The notes under the pieces were generated by a model. The model saw only the letters and a list, made by a program, of their open reading frames with translations. It made no database searches and had not been told where the DNA came from. This document shows positions 25,060-33,462 of a DNA stretch of 64,000 nucleotides, in pieces; position 1 is the first letter of the stretch; every line of letters starts with the position of its first letter. A program made the position numbers and the translations under genes. Where the stretch lies: NCBI GenBank assembly GCA_002478265.1, contig DLNC01000003.1, positions 115,772 through 179,771 of the forward strand, read 5' to 3'. The stretch comes from Syntrophaceae bacterium UBA7520 (lineage in GTDB: Bacteria; Desulfobacterota; Syntrophia; Syntrophales; Smithellaceae).

Positions 25060-25296
25060 ATGGAAGAAATAAAAAACGTCGTGTCCAAAGGCACCATAAA
25101 AGGAAAATTCAAGGGTTTCAAAAACAGCTATACTATTTTCGAATTCAACGACGGACAAAAATGGCGGCAAAGCGAAGTCAAATTCGTAAATTACTTTGCC
25201 GTTAATCCGGAAGTGGAAGTCTTTCAAAAAGACGGAAAATATTACTTACAGGTAAAAGGCCTGGAACAAACTGTGGAAGTCCGAAGAATAAAGTAA
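25060..25296 (+). CDS. Small conserved hypothetical protein
   Basis: A 78-residue soluble protein, rich in Lys and aromatic residues, with a likely all-beta fold: alternating strands GTIKGKFKGFKN, YTIFEFNDGQKWRQ, VKFVNYFAV, YYLQVKGLEQTVEVRRIK. The pattern is that of small SH3-like domains, but no family or function can be named. AGGGAGG lies 9 bases before the ATG, which fixes the start over an earlier in-frame codon. It is 15 bases upstream of the zinc dehydrogenase and likely cotranscribed. Confidence 0.7.
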   Translation: MEEIKNVVSKGTIKGKFKGFKNSYTIFEFNDGQKWRQSEVKFVNYFAVNPEVEVFQKDGKYYLQVKGLEQTVEVRRIK

Positions 25297-25310
25297 AAAA
25301 GGAGATAAGA

Positions 25311-26321
25311 ATGAAGGCGGCTGTCCTGTGCGGAGAAAAAGATATCAGGGTGCAAAATATTCCCGAACCGGTTTGTCAACCGCATGGCGTAATCGTCAAG
25401 GTAAAATTTTGCGGCGTCTGCGGCTCCGATTTGCATGTTTATAAAAAAGATGAGGGTAAAGGTACAATCTTCGGGCACGAGTTCAGCGGCGATATCGTTG
25501 AAGTGGGCTCCGGCGTGAAAGATATAAAACCAGGCATGCGCGTTACCGCCGTGGGATTTTCTCCCTGCGGTAAATGCTACTGGTGTCAGCAGGGTAAATC
25601 GCACCGCTGTTCGGATATGGCCCTTCTGGGCTATCAGCTCCCCGGCGCGATGGCGGAATATGTGCACGTCCCCTTTGCCACGCTGGGACGCAATGTCTTT
25701 CCCCTACCGCAAGAACTATCTTATGAAGACGGGGCCTCGGTAGAGCCTCTTTCCATTTCCTACTTTTCCGTCAACCGCGCTCAACCCAAGGAAAACGAAA
25801 TCATTGCCGTTATCGGATTGGGGGTAATCGGCCTTTACTCTATTCAAGTGCTCAAATCCATGGGCGTGGCGAAGATTTTTGCCAGCGGCAGAAGACCTTC
25901 GCGCCTGGCCGCCGCGAAAACCTACGGCGCGGATCTGGTAATAGACGCGGCAAAAGAAAACGCGGCTAAAATAATTATGGAAGCAACAGGAAATCTCGGC
26001 GTAAACACCGTTGTGGAATGCGCGGGCAAGCAGGAAACGTTCGATCAGTCCATTGCGATCACGCGCGGCGGGGGTAAAGTAATGCTCGTGGGCGTTTATG
26101 AAGAACCACTCTTATGGGATCCGATATCGGTGCTGAGCAAAAATTTGACGCTTATCGGCTGCCTGGGCGGAAATTTCCCGGCGGCGATAGAGTTGCTCAA
26201 AAGCGGCAAGGCAAAAACGAAAGATATGATTACCCACGTTTTTCCGTTGGAGGAAACCGCCGCTGCTTTTCGGGCGCAGCTTGCCGACCCGACAGCCATA
26301 AAAGTCATGATTAAACCATAG
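25311..26321 (+). CDS. Zinc-dependent alcohol dehydrogenase, threonine/sorbitol dehydrogenase type
   Basis: A 336-residue medium-chain dehydrogenase with both zinc sites. Catalytic ligands are in CGVCGSDLHVY and GHEFSGD; structural zinc is bound by the four-Cys loop CGKCYWCQQGKSHRC. The Rossmann motif is IGLGVIGLY. It probably oxidises a secondary alcohol or polyol with NAD+, but the substrate cannot be fixed. AAGGAG lies 6 bases before the ATG. Followed at 18 bases by a glyoxalase-family gene. Confidence 0.92.
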   Translation: MKAAVLCGEKDIRVQNIPEPVCQPHGVIVKVKFCGVCGSDLHVYKKDEGKGTIFGHEFSGDIVEVGSGVKDIKPGMRVTAVGFSPCGKCYWCQQGKSHRCSDMALLGYQLPGAMAEYVHVPFATLGRNVFPLPQELSYEDGASVEPLSISYFSVNRAQPKENEIIAVIGLGVIGLYSIQVLKSMGVAKIFASGRRPSRLAAAKTYGADLVIDAAKENAAKIIMEATGNLGVNTVVECAGKQETFDQSIAITRGGGKVMLVGVYEEPLLWDPISVLSKNLTLIGCLGGNFPAAIELLKSGKAKTKDMITHVFPLEETAAAFRAQLADPTAIKVMIKP

Positions 26322-26338
26322 AAAAAGGATTCGTCTCC

Positions 26339-26710
26339 ATGCAGTTTGTCTTCGCGCACAACAATATAAATGTTCTGAATCTGGAAAAAAGTCTGGATTT
26401 TTATAAAGAGGCGCTGCGGCTTACTGAAGTAAAACGTTATGAGGCGCCGGATAAAAGCTTCATTATTGTTTTTCTCTCTGACGGCAAGACGCCGCATCAA
26501 CTGGAACTCACCTGGCTGGCTGACAGAAATGAACCATACAACCTGGGCGATAATGAGTTTCATCTGGCTTTCAAGGTCGATAATTTTAGCGCCGCGCACG
26601 CTCTGCACGAAAAGATGGGCTGCATCTGTTTTGAAAATAAAGCGATGGGAATCTATTTTATCAACGATCCTGACGGCTATTGGGTGGAAATCATCCCGCA
26701 AAGAAGATGA
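26339..26710 (+). CDS. Glyoxalase/VOC-family metalloenzyme (GloA-like)
   Basis: A 123-residue vicinal-oxygen-chelate protein resembling lactoylglutathione lyase. The two beta-alpha-beta-beta-beta modules are visible: HNNINVLNLEKSLDFYKEALRL and LAFKVDNFSAAHALHEKMG. Metal ligands expected of glyoxalase I are in place at His (AHNN), Glu (LELTWL), His (EFHLAF) and Glu in DPDGYWVEIIP. Methylglyoxal detoxification is likely but other VOC reactions are possible. Follows the alcohol dehydrogenase closely. Confidence 0.85.
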   Translation: MQFVFAHNNINVLNLEKSLDFYKEALRLTEVKRYEAPDKSFIIVFLSDGKTPHQLELTWLADRNEPYNLGDNEFHLAFKVDNFSAAHALHEKMGCICFENKAMGIYFINDPDGYWVEIIPQRR

Positions 26711-26749
26711 GCGATATTTTTTTTAAAAAAAATAAAAGGAGGAAAAGAA

Positions 26750-27304
26750 ATGAAAAAATTATTTTATGCAACGGCGCTTCTGATCCTTTTGTTTGCCGCG
26801 CCAGCATCCATAGCGCAGGTAAGTGTTCGTATTAATATCCCTCTGCCCCCGCCCATTGTTTTCCCCGCGCCGCCACATGTGGTGATCATCCCGGAAACGG
26901 ATGTTTATGTTGTTCCTGACATACAAGACGAAATATATTTCGTCGGCGGCTGGTGGTGGCGCCCGTGGCAGGGGCGCTGGTACCGCTCGCGGTATTATGA
27001 CCGCGGCTGGGTGGTTAACAGCTTCCCCCCGCCTTTCTATAAAACAGTCCCTCCGGGCTGGAGAAATGATTATAGAGACCGCCGCTGGAGAGGATACTCC
27101 TGGCAATATGAAAAAATACCTCATGACCGGCTGCATAAAAACTGGAGGTCCTGGCACCACAATAGATATTGGGAAAGAGAAAGGTCATGGAATGTGCAGG
27201 GCATGCCGCGGAAACAATACCGCGATTCTAAACCGCAACCCAGGTCCTCTCAGCGTCCGGGTGATTACAGAGGACCCGGCAAGCAGGGCAAAAAAGGCCG
27301 CTAA
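26750..27304 (+). CDS. Hypothetical exported protein rich in Trp, Arg and Tyr
   Basis: A 184-residue protein with a signal peptide (residues 1-23, ending ASIAQ). The mature part starts with a Pro-rich strand stretch INIPLPPPIVFPAPPHVVIIP, then an aromatic/basic segment (GGWWWRPWQGRWYRSRYYDRGW) and a tail rich in Arg, Gln, Pro and Gly. Such proteins recur in deltaproteobacterial genomes near envelope genes; no function is known to me. AAAGGAGG lies before the ATG. Confidence 0.75.
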   Translation: MKKLFYATALLILLFAAPASIAQVSVRINIPLPPPIVFPAPPHVVIIPETDVYVVPDIQDEIYFVGGWWWRPWQGRWYRSRYYDRGWVVNSFPPPFYKTVPPGWRNDYRDRRWRGYSWQYEKIPHDRLHKNWRSWHHNRYWERERSWNVQGMPRKQYRDSKPQPRSSQRPGDYRGPGKQGKKGR

Positions 27305-27332
27305 AAACAGAAACCGGGAGCAGTTCACGAAA

Positions 27333-27370
27333 AAAGTGGCTGCATTATCTTTTCGGGGTGCGGCCACTTT
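27333..27370 (+). other. Strong 12-bp hairpin between two envelope genes
   Basis: AAAGTGGCTGCA pairs with TGCGGCCACTTT (one G-T pair) around a 14-base loop. No T-run follows on this strand. It may be a weak terminator, an mRNA 3'-end stabiliser or a regulator of the next gene, whose AAGGAG site begins 10 bases later. Confidence 0.4.
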
Positions 27371-27394
27371 ACCTAACTCAAGGAGAAACCAATA

Positions 27395-27634
27395 ATGAAA
27401 AATAAAAGAGGGCTGTCCAAATTGACCCTCCTGATACTTGTTGCTCTAATCATTGCCGCCGTTTATTTCTGGATTAAATATTTTTCCGAACCGCTGACCA
27501 CGGTTGTCACCGGCGGAGCCGAACAGTCCCTGCCGGCGCTGGACACGGCCAAAAAAGTGAGCGAACAGGCAAGTAAAGCTGTGCGGACCGCAGATGAGGC
27601 AACAAAAAAACTCAATGAGGATATGGAAAAATAA
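27395..27634 (+). CDS. Small single-span membrane protein
   Basis: A 79-residue protein with one N-terminal membrane span (about residues 9-27, LTLLILVALIIAAVYFWIKYF) and a periplasmic or cytoplasmic tail of about 50 residues rich in Ala, Lys, Thr and Glu that should be helical (AKKVSEQASKAVRTADEATKK). CAAGGAG lies before the ATG. No family assigned. It sits between two exported proteins and may share their transcript. Confidence 0.65.
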   Translation: MKNKRGLSKLTLLILVALIIAAVYFWIKYFSEPLTTVVTGGAEQSLPALDTAKKVSEQASKAVRTADEATKKLNEDMEK

Positions 27635-27706
27635 CTATTGATTTAATTGACGCACGCAATGACATAACTTCAAGATTATAGGCAGTAGGAGAAAGGGGAT
27701 AAAAAA

Positions 27707-28405
27707 ATGAAACGATTGCTTTTTATATTTATTATTTTCGTTTTCAGTTTATTTTCAATTACTTCATTTGCCGCCGGCCCTGCTTACAATTGGACTGGAT
27801 TCTACATGGGTTTGCATGGGTTCTATGGCGCCGGCGACGACGACGAATGGGATGATTACGAAAGCGGCAATTCTGGCACTAGTTGGCGGTATGTTGGCAC
27901 CCCCCTTCGCGCCGACCATGATATCGACGGCTGGATGGGCGGAGCTTTCCTCGGATATAATTATCAGTTTCCCTTTAATCTGGTCGTGGGTGTTGAGACA
28001 GATGTAAACGTAGGAAAAATCTCCGGATCAGGGCGAGCTCCGGATGATCCTACCATAACGGTAAATACCAATATGTCCTGGGTGGGCTCTACGCGCTTCC
28101 GCATCGGTTACGCTATCTATCGATTTCTACCCTACCTGGCCATGGGCGTAACCTACGGCGAGGCTGATATATACGAAAAAGTTGGCACAATAAAATATGG
28201 TGAAAAAAATACCTATTTCGGCTGGAGCCCCGCGCTTGGTCTGGAATTTATGATAATAAAAAATCTCATCGCCCGCGCTGAATTCGCATACTATTCTTTC
28301 GGCACAAACAGATCAGAGGTTGACCCTGAAGCACCAGGCACAGGAGAGGTTGACACCAAAATAAGGTTCGGCGCCTTTAAATTAGGTTTGTGCTGGAAAT
28401 TTTAA
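27707..28405 (+). CDS. Outer-membrane beta-barrel protein (Omp25/OmpA-like porin family)
   Basis: A 232-residue outer-membrane protein of the eight-stranded barrel type. A signal peptide (residues 1-22, ending SFAA) is followed by YNWTGFYMGLHGFYGAG, the hallmark first strand of Omp25/Hbp35-like proteins, then GGAFLGYNYQFPFNLVVGVETDVN and alternating amphipathic strands. The chain ends with an aromatic residue in KLGLCWKF, as needed for barrel insertion. GAAAGGGG precedes the ATG. It is the last gene before the aromatic operon. Confidence 0.88.
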   Translation: MKRLLFIFIIFVFSLFSITSFAAGPAYNWTGFYMGLHGFYGAGDDDEWDDYESGNSGTSWRYVGTPLRADHDIDGWMGGAFLGYNYQFPFNLVVGVETDVNVGKISGSGRAPDDPTITVNTNMSWVGSTRFRIGYAIYRFLPYLAMGVTYGEADIYEKVGTIKYGEKNTYFGWSPALGLEFMIIKNLIARAEFAYYSFGTNRSEVDPEAPGTGEVDTKIRFGAFKLGLCWKF

Positions 28406-28428
28406 TTTAAAAACCGAAAATATTTTCC

Positions 28429-28457
28429 TTGACAAACATTTTTCGTTTGTCTATATC
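28429..28457 (+). promoter_or_regulatory. Promoter of the aromatic operon with overlapping inverted repeat
   Basis: TTGACA (28429-28434) and TATATC (28452-28457) are 17 bases apart. GACAAAC (28431-28437) and GTTTGTC (28445-28451) form a perfect 7-bp inverted repeat with a 7-base centre, covering the -35 box and the spacer, a likely place for a repressor. Transcription would begin near 28464, about 23 bases before the leader peptide. Confidence 0.7.
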
Positions 28458-28486
28458 AGGCACAATTAAAGGACAGGTTTTTATTG

Positions 28487-28576
28487 ATGGACAGAAAACT
28501 CAATGCGACGAACAACTTTTACGGCTATTGGTTTTATTACTATTTCGCATTGGTCTGCCCATCGCGCGAGGACTAG
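28487..28576 (+). CDS. Aromatic leader peptide of the aro operon
   Basis: A 29-residue leader peptide not related to any protein family. Codons 11-20 read FYGYWFYYYF: nine of ten are Phe, Tyr or Trp (3 Phe, 5 Tyr, 1 Trp). AAAGGACAGG stands 9-19 bases before the ATG. The stop (28574-28576) falls 22 bases before the terminator stem. The design is that of trpL, pheL and pheM leaders: slow translation when charged aromatic tRNA is scarce leaves the ribosome on this run. It precedes the genes that make all three amino acids' common precursor. Confidence 0.85.
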   Translation: MDRKLNATNNFYGYWFYYYFALVCPSRED

Positions 28577-28644
28577 TTAAGGTAACATAACCAAAAACAG
28601 CCATGGGTGGATCAAAAAAAGTCGCCCATGGCTTTCTTGTTTTT
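28555..28644 (+). terminator. Attenuator: antiterminator and intrinsic terminator of the aro operon
   Basis: Terminator: AGCCATGGG (28599-28607) pairs perfectly with CCCATGGCT (28625-28633) and is followed by TTCTTGTTTTT. Antiterminator: CTGCCCAT (28555-28562), within the last codons of the leader peptide, can pair with ATGGGTGG (28603-28610), which removes the 5' arm of the terminator. A ribosome stalled on the aromatic codons (28517-28546) leaves 28555-28562 free; one that reaches the stop at 28574 covers it and lets the terminator form. DAHP synthase begins 56 bases after the T-run. Confidence 0.85.
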
Positions 28645-28699
28645 AGAGGCTGTGGCGGCAAAAACGTCATGGCCTTTTTTATTTAAGGAAGGAGAATTT

Positions 28700-29710
28700 A
28701 TGATTATCGTCATGAAAAACCAGGCAACAGACAAACAAATTGATGAAGTGATACGCTGGATTGAATCGCTCGGATTTAAGGCGCATCCCTCACGGGGCGT
28801 TGAGCGCACGATCATCGGCGTGATCGGCGACGAGCGGGAAAAAGAAGGCCTCAAACAGGCCGAATTTCTCGAAGGCGTGGAAAAAACCATTCCCATTTTG
28901 AAACCGTACAAGCTGGCCAGCCGCGAATCGCATCAGGGCAACACGGTAATTTCTGTGGGCGCGGTGAAAATAGGTGGGCCGGAATTTGTGGTGATGGCCG
29001 GACCCTGCGCGGTGGAAAGCGAAGAGCAACTGCTGGAATCCGCCTATATCGCCAAAAAAGGCGGCGCGCAGATTCTGCGCGGCGGAGCCTACAAGCCGCG
29101 CACTTCACCCTACAGCTTCCAGGGCATGGAAGAGGAAGGTCTCAAGCTGCTGGATCAGGTGCGCTTAAAAACAGGCATACCGGTGGTTACAGAAGTGGTC
29201 AACGCTGCCGATGTCGATCTCGTGGAATCCTACGCTGATATTCTTCAGATCGGCGCGCGTAACGTGCAGAACTTCCCTCTGCTTAAAGCCGTGGGGCGTT
29301 CGCGCAAGCCTGTGCTTCTTAAGCGCGGCATGATGACGACGATTGAAGAATTGCTGATGTCGGCGGAATACATTCTGGCCGCGGGCAATCCCCATGTCAT
29401 GCTTTGTGAACGCGGCATCAGAACATTTGAAACAGCCACCAGAAACACTCTGGACATCAGCGCGGTGCCTGTTTTAAAAAACCTGACACATCTGCCGGTG
29501 ATTGTTGACCCCAGCCACGCGGCGGGACAGTGGAAATACGTCGTCCCGCTGGCGCGCGCCGCGGTCGCCGTAGGCGCGGACGGGCTTTTGGTGGAAATGC
29601 ATCCCGAACCGGAAAAAGCGGTCTGTGATGGAGCGCAGTCGCTCAAACCAGAAAAATTCTACCAAATGATGGATGAAATCAGGACGCTTTCCGCGGCCAT
29701 CAGACATTGA
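28700..29710 (+). CDS. aroF: 3-deoxy-7-phosphoheptulonate synthase (DAHP synthase)
   Basis: A 336-residue type I-beta DAHP synthase, the first step of the shikimate pathway (PEP plus erythrose 4-phosphate). Residues 1-70 form the ferredoxin-like regulatory domain seen in the Thermotoga enzyme (IIVMKNQATDKQIDEVIRWI), which binds Tyr or Phe in characterised relatives. The TIM barrel follows with GPCAVESEEQL, RGGAYKPRTSPYSFQG, LLKRGM and DPSHAAG. GAAGGAG lies 6 bases before the ATG. First structural gene after the attenuator, so it is probably controlled both by attenuation and by feedback. Confidence 0.95.
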   Translation: MIIVMKNQATDKQIDEVIRWIESLGFKAHPSRGVERTIIGVIGDEREKEGLKQAEFLEGVEKTIPILKPYKLASRESHQGNTVISVGAVKIGGPEFVVMAGPCAVESEEQLLESAYIAKKGGAQILRGGAYKPRTSPYSFQGMEEEGLKLLDQVRLKTGIPVVTEVVNAADVDLVESYADILQIGARNVQNFPLLKAVGRSRKPVLLKRGMMTTIEELLMSAEYILAAGNPHVMLCERGIRTFETATRNTLDISAVPVLKNLTHLPVIVDPSHAAGQWKYVVPLARAAVAVGADGLLVEMHPEPEKAVCDGAQSLKPEKFYQMMDEIRTLSAAIRH

Positions 29711-29727
29711 GAAAACGGAGCAGCATC

Positions 29728-30828
29728 ATGAGGTCAATAAAAGTCAACCTCGATAAAAAATATTCATCATCCTACGAAATCCGCATCGGGCGCGGCATCC
29801 TTGACAGAATCGCTCTTTTGATTGCCAAAAACCACAAAGCGGGCAGATATGTCATTATCACGGACGACAATGTGGCTCGTCTTCACGGCGGGAACTTTCT
29901 TGCCTTATTAAAAAATATCGGCCTTGCTGCCGACCTTATAGATTTTCCCGCGGGGGAGAGCTCCAAAAACATCGGCACTATTATCGATCTCGCGGATAAA
30001 CTCCTGAAACTCGGCGCCGACAGAAGCACCTGTCTCATTGCGCTGGGGGGCGGCGTGGCAGGAGATATGGCGGGCTTTATCGCTTCCGTTTACATGCGCG
30101 GCGTTCCTTATCTGCAGATCCCGACGACGCTTGTAGCGCAGGTAGACAGCGCCATCGGCGGCAAAACAGCCATCGATTTGACCGCGGGAAAAAATCTTTT
30201 AGGAACGTTTTACCAGCCGGCCGCGGTATTCGCGGATCTGAATTTTCTGGACACCCTGCCGGCGAAGGAATTTGAAAATGGCCTGGCGGAAATCATCAAA
30301 TACGCGATTATCGATGATGAAAAAATGTTTGTCCTGCTCGAAGAAAACATGGAAGCAGTGCGACAAAAAGAATCCACCCTACTCATCAAGATCGTCGAAA
30401 ACTGCTGCCGGATCAAAAAATCCATTGTGGAAATAGACGAGCGTGAACAGGGGCTCAGGCGCATACTCAATTACGGGCACACGCTAGGACACGCGCTGGA
30501 GGCGGTTTCCGCTTATAAATTGACGCATGGCGCAGGCGTGGCGCTGGGCATGATCGCCGCCGCGCGTATTTCCTTCAAAATGAAATATCTCCATGAAGGA
30601 GAAGCAAAGCGCATTGAGGAACTCATCCGCCTGGCCAATCTCCCCACAAAAATACCGGCTTCTTTGCCCACGGAGGAAATCATCACGCGCCTGCAGATGG
30701 ATAAGAAAAAAAGAGGTGACACAATTCACTTTGTCCTGTTAAAGAAAATCGGCATGCCGTTTATCAACGGCGGCGTCGAAAAGAAACTTATCGGCGAAGT
30801 AGTTGAGGAGATGAAAAATGACGCATGA
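29728..30828 (+). CDS. aroB: 3-dehydroquinate synthase
   Basis: A 366-residue enzyme that converts DAHP to 3-dehydroquinate with NAD+ and a metal ion. Typical elements are GGGVAGDMAGF, the substrate stretch PTTLVAQVDSAIGGKTAID, the ENGLAEIIKYAII segment and metal-binding LNYGHTLGHALE and KLTHGAGVALGM. Usual length. ACGGAGC stands before the chosen ATG; an earlier in-frame ATG would overlap aroF by four bases. 17 bases downstream of aroF and overlapping pheA by 11. Confidence 0.96.
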   Translation: MRSIKVNLDKKYSSSYEIRIGRGILDRIALLIAKNHKAGRYVIITDDNVARLHGGNFLALLKNIGLAADLIDFPAGESSKNIGTIIDLADKLLKLGADRSTCLIALGGGVAGDMAGFIASVYMRGVPYLQIPTTLVAQVDSAIGGKTAIDLTAGKNLLGTFYQPAAVFADLNFLDTLPAKEFENGLAEIIKYAIIDDEKMFVLLEENMEAVRQKESTLLIKIVENCCRIKKSIVEIDEREQGLRRILNYGHTLGHALEAVSAYKLTHGAGVALGMIAAARISFKMKYLHEGEAKRIEELIRLANLPTKIPASLPTEEIITRLQMDKKKRGDTIHFVLLKKIGMPFINGGVEKKLIGEVVEEMKNDA

Positions 30829-31900
30829 GCGGCTGGAAACCCTGAGAACAAAAATGAAGGAGAAAGACCGGGAAATAATACGGCTCTTGAATGAACGCGC
30901 CCAGATATCAGTGGAAATAGGTAAAGTTAAGGGAGAGGACGGTATCGATGTGTATGACCCGGCGCAGGAAGCAAGGGTGCACGGCTATCTGCGGGAGTTG
31001 AACCAAGGCCCCCTGCCCGGCAAATCCGTCACCTCCATCTTCCGCGAAATAATTTCCGCCTCGCGTGGTCTGCAAAAACCGACAACCGTCGCCTTTCTGG
31101 GCCCGGAAGCATCCTTTTCCCATCTGGCCGCGCAAACTCATTTCGGCGCAACCAGCCGCTTTTTTCCACAGACCGGCATCGCGCGTGTGTTTGACGAAGT
31201 GGAAAAAGAAGCGATCGACTGGGGGGTCGTCCCCGTGGAAAACTCGCTGGAGGGTTCGGTAAATGTCACTTTGGACAGATTGATAATTACCCCTTTGAAA
31301 ATTCGCGCCGAAATTTATCTGCGCATCAGCCAGTGCCTGCTAACGTCTGCGGAAAACATCGCGCAAATCAAAAAAGTGCATTCCCACCCGCACGCGCTGG
31401 CCCAGTGCCAGGTCTGGCTCAAAACCAATCTGCCTAATTGCGTGCTCACCGAGGCGGACAGCACCGCGGCAGCCGCGCAGGCGGTACGCGGTAAAAATGA
31501 TGAAGCCGCGATCGGCAGCGCGCTGGCCGCGCATATTTACGGGCTGAATATACTGGCGGAAGGGATTGAAGACAACTCCTCCAACATGACGCGTTTTTTG
31601 GTAATCGGCCGGGGAAAAAGCGAACCCACCGGCATCGACAAAACATCGTTAATTTTTGCCACGCCTGATTCTCCGGGATCGCTGCACCGCGCCCTGGCCT
31701 CTTTCGCCAGCCGCAATATTAACCTGGCAAAAATCGAATCGCATCCGGTTAAGGACAGGCTCTGGGAATATCTGTTTTTTGTGGACATGATCGGGCATGT
31801 AGATGACAAACAAATAAGCGCGTGCCTCACGGAACTCAAAGACAAAACGACGCTACTCAAAATTCTAGGATCGTATCCGAAAGCCCGGGGCAGATTATGA
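30818..31900 (+). CDS. pheA: Bifunctional chorismate mutase/prephenate dehydratase (P-protein)
   Basis: A 360-residue enzyme that turns chorismate into phenylpyruvate, the Phe branch. Residues 1-85 are an AroQ-type chorismate mutase (LRTKMKEKDREIIRLLNERAQ). The prephenate dehydratase domain follows from about 90 (VAFLGPEASFSHLAAQ; NSLEGSVNVTLD; ends SNMTRFLVIG). Residues 275-355 are an ACT domain with the Phe-binding region PGSLHRALASFASRNINLAKIESHP, here ESHP in place of the usual ESRP. Feedback inhibition by Phe is expected. It starts 11 bases inside aroB and its stop overlaps the next start. Confidence 0.95.
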   Translation: MTHERLETLRTKMKEKDREIIRLLNERAQISVEIGKVKGEDGIDVYDPAQEARVHGYLRELNQGPLPGKSVTSIFREIISASRGLQKPTTVAFLGPEASFSHLAAQTHFGATSRFFPQTGIARVFDEVEKEAIDWGVVPVENSLEGSVNVTLDRLIITPLKIRAEIYLRISQCLLTSAENIAQIKKVHSHPHALAQCQVWLKTNLPNCVLTEADSTAAAAQAVRGKNDEAAIGSALAAHIYGLNILAEGIEDNSSNMTRFLVIGRGKSEPTGIDKTSLIFATPDSPGSLHRALASFASRNINLAKIESHPVKDRLWEYLFFVDMIGHVDDKQISACLTELKDKTTLLKILGSYPKARGRL

Positions 31901-33462
31901 TTTGTATTCCCATTACTTCCACAACCAACAGGCAAGCCTTGCACGCCGTGCAACATGGCTGCCGCGCGGCTGACTGCCTTGAGCTGAGAATGGATTTAAT
32001 CAAAGGCGGCAATCTGCACGGGTTAATCGATACCGCCCGCTGCTTCGCGCCGCGCGTAAAAATCATCGTCACCTGCCGGAAAAAAGAGGAGGCGCTGGCC
32101 GCGCGAAAAACCCCTAAAATAGGGCGCCAAAAAACAAAAACAGAAAAATTAAATATATTGCAGGAAGCCGTGAAACTGGGCGCTGATTTCATCGACATCG
32201 AACTGGCCGAAGGGAAAAAAGCCATCGATCAGCTAAAAAATTTGTGCGCGCGGCACGGCAACAAAACAAAAATAATTGTTTCATATCATGATATAAAAGG
32301 AACCCCTTCTTTGAAAAGATTAAAGGAAATCTATCACCGCTGCGCCCAAGAAAAGCCAGCAGTGATTAAAATTGTAACATTTGCCAACACGCAAGAAGAC
32401 AATCTTCGGGTGCTCGCGCTCATCCCCCACGCGCGCCAACGCGCGCAAAACATAATTGCTTTATGTATGGGACAAAAAGGGCTAATCAGCAGAATTGCCG
32501 GCCCCGCTTTGGGAAATTATCTGGGCTTTGCCGCCCTCACCCCGCAGGGCAAATCCGCGCCGGGACAATTAACCGTTGCGGATATGAACTTGCTGAAAAA
32601 AATATTCGGCGAAAAAAAGGGGGCGCCGGCGGCAATATTACCATCCACCGCGCCGCAAAATTTTCTTTTGTTAGGCAACCCGGTGGCCCACAGCCTTTCC
32701 CCCCTGATGCACAACGCCGCCCTGAAAGAAATGGGCATGAATGATAATTACAGCGCCTGCGGCGTCCAGGATTTGAGCGAGGCGCTGCGCGGCATGAAAG
32801 CGATGAATATTCGCGGCGCCAGCGTTACCATCCCCTTTAAGGTTGAGGTAATGCAGCACCTTGACGAAATCAAAGATGACGCTCTTGAGATCGGCGCGGT
32901 AAATACGATCATAAACGACAAGGGGAAACTCACCGGCGCCAATACCGATTGGCTGGGTATCGTGACGGCTATTGGAGAAACTACGCCCATAAAAGGCAAA
33001 GCTTTTGTGATTGTCGGCGCGGGAGGAACGGCGCGGGCGGCTATTTATGGAATCCGGAAAGAAGGCGGACTGCCTGTTTTGGTCAACCGCACGGTGTCCA
33101 AAGCGAAAACTATCGCCCGGCAATTCGGTTGCCCTTTCTATTCGCTTGCTGAAATCGACAAGATTCAGGCTGATTGTCTGATCAATACCACATCCGTCGG
33201 TATGTATCCCGGCATTGAATCGTCACCTGTGCCGGAAAAGGTGCTAAAAAATTATAAATATGTTATGGATGTCATCTACAATCCTTTACAGACAAAATTA
33301 CTAAAAGATGCCGCGGCGCGAGGCTGCCGGGTGATTTCCGGCATGGACATGTTTATCCACCAGGGAGCGGCGCAGCTTAAGCTTTGGACAAAAAAGGAAC
33401 CTCCCATTGCGTTGATGAAAAAAATTGTTTTAGAAAGGCTTACGGCTATTGAGCAACAATGA
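31897..33462 (+). CDS. aroDE: Fused 3-dehydroquinate dehydratase/shikimate dehydrogenase
   Basis: A 521-residue fusion for steps 3 and 4 of the pathway. The N-terminal 220 residues are type I dehydroquinase (LELRMDLI; FIDIELAEG; SYHDI; Schiff-base Lys in VIKIVTFA). From about 250 comes AroE: GNPVAHSLSPLMHNAAL, the catalytic Lys in VTIPFKVEVM, NTDWLGI and the NADP motif VGAGGTARAA. Fusions of this order are known in plants and some bacteria. Its ATG overlaps the pheA stop (ATGA). The basic linker between residues 70 and 80 (KTPKIGRQKTKT) is slightly long for the family. Confidence 0.94.
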   Translation: MICIPITSTTNRQALHAVQHGCRAADCLELRMDLIKGGNLHGLIDTARCFAPRVKIIVTCRKKEEALAARKTPKIGRQKTKTEKLNILQEAVKLGADFIDIELAEGKKAIDQLKNLCARHGNKTKIIVSYHDIKGTPSLKRLKEIYHRCAQEKPAVIKIVTFANTQEDNLRVLALIPHARQRAQNIIALCMGQKGLISRIAGPALGNYLGFAALTPQGKSAPGQLTVADMNLLKKIFGEKKGAPAAILPSTAPQNFLLLGNPVAHSLSPLMHNAALKEMGMNDNYSACGVQDLSEALRGMKAMNIRGASVTIPFKVEVMQHLDEIKDDALEIGAVNTIINDKGKLTGANTDWLGIVTAIGETTPIKGKAFVIVGAGGTARAAIYGIRKEGGLPVLVNRTVSKAKTIARQFGCPFYSLAEIDKIQADCLINTTSVGMYPGIESSPVPEKVLKNYKYVMDVIYNPLQTKLLKDAAARGCRVISGMDMFIHQGAAQLKLWTKKEPPIALMKKIVLERLTAIEQQ

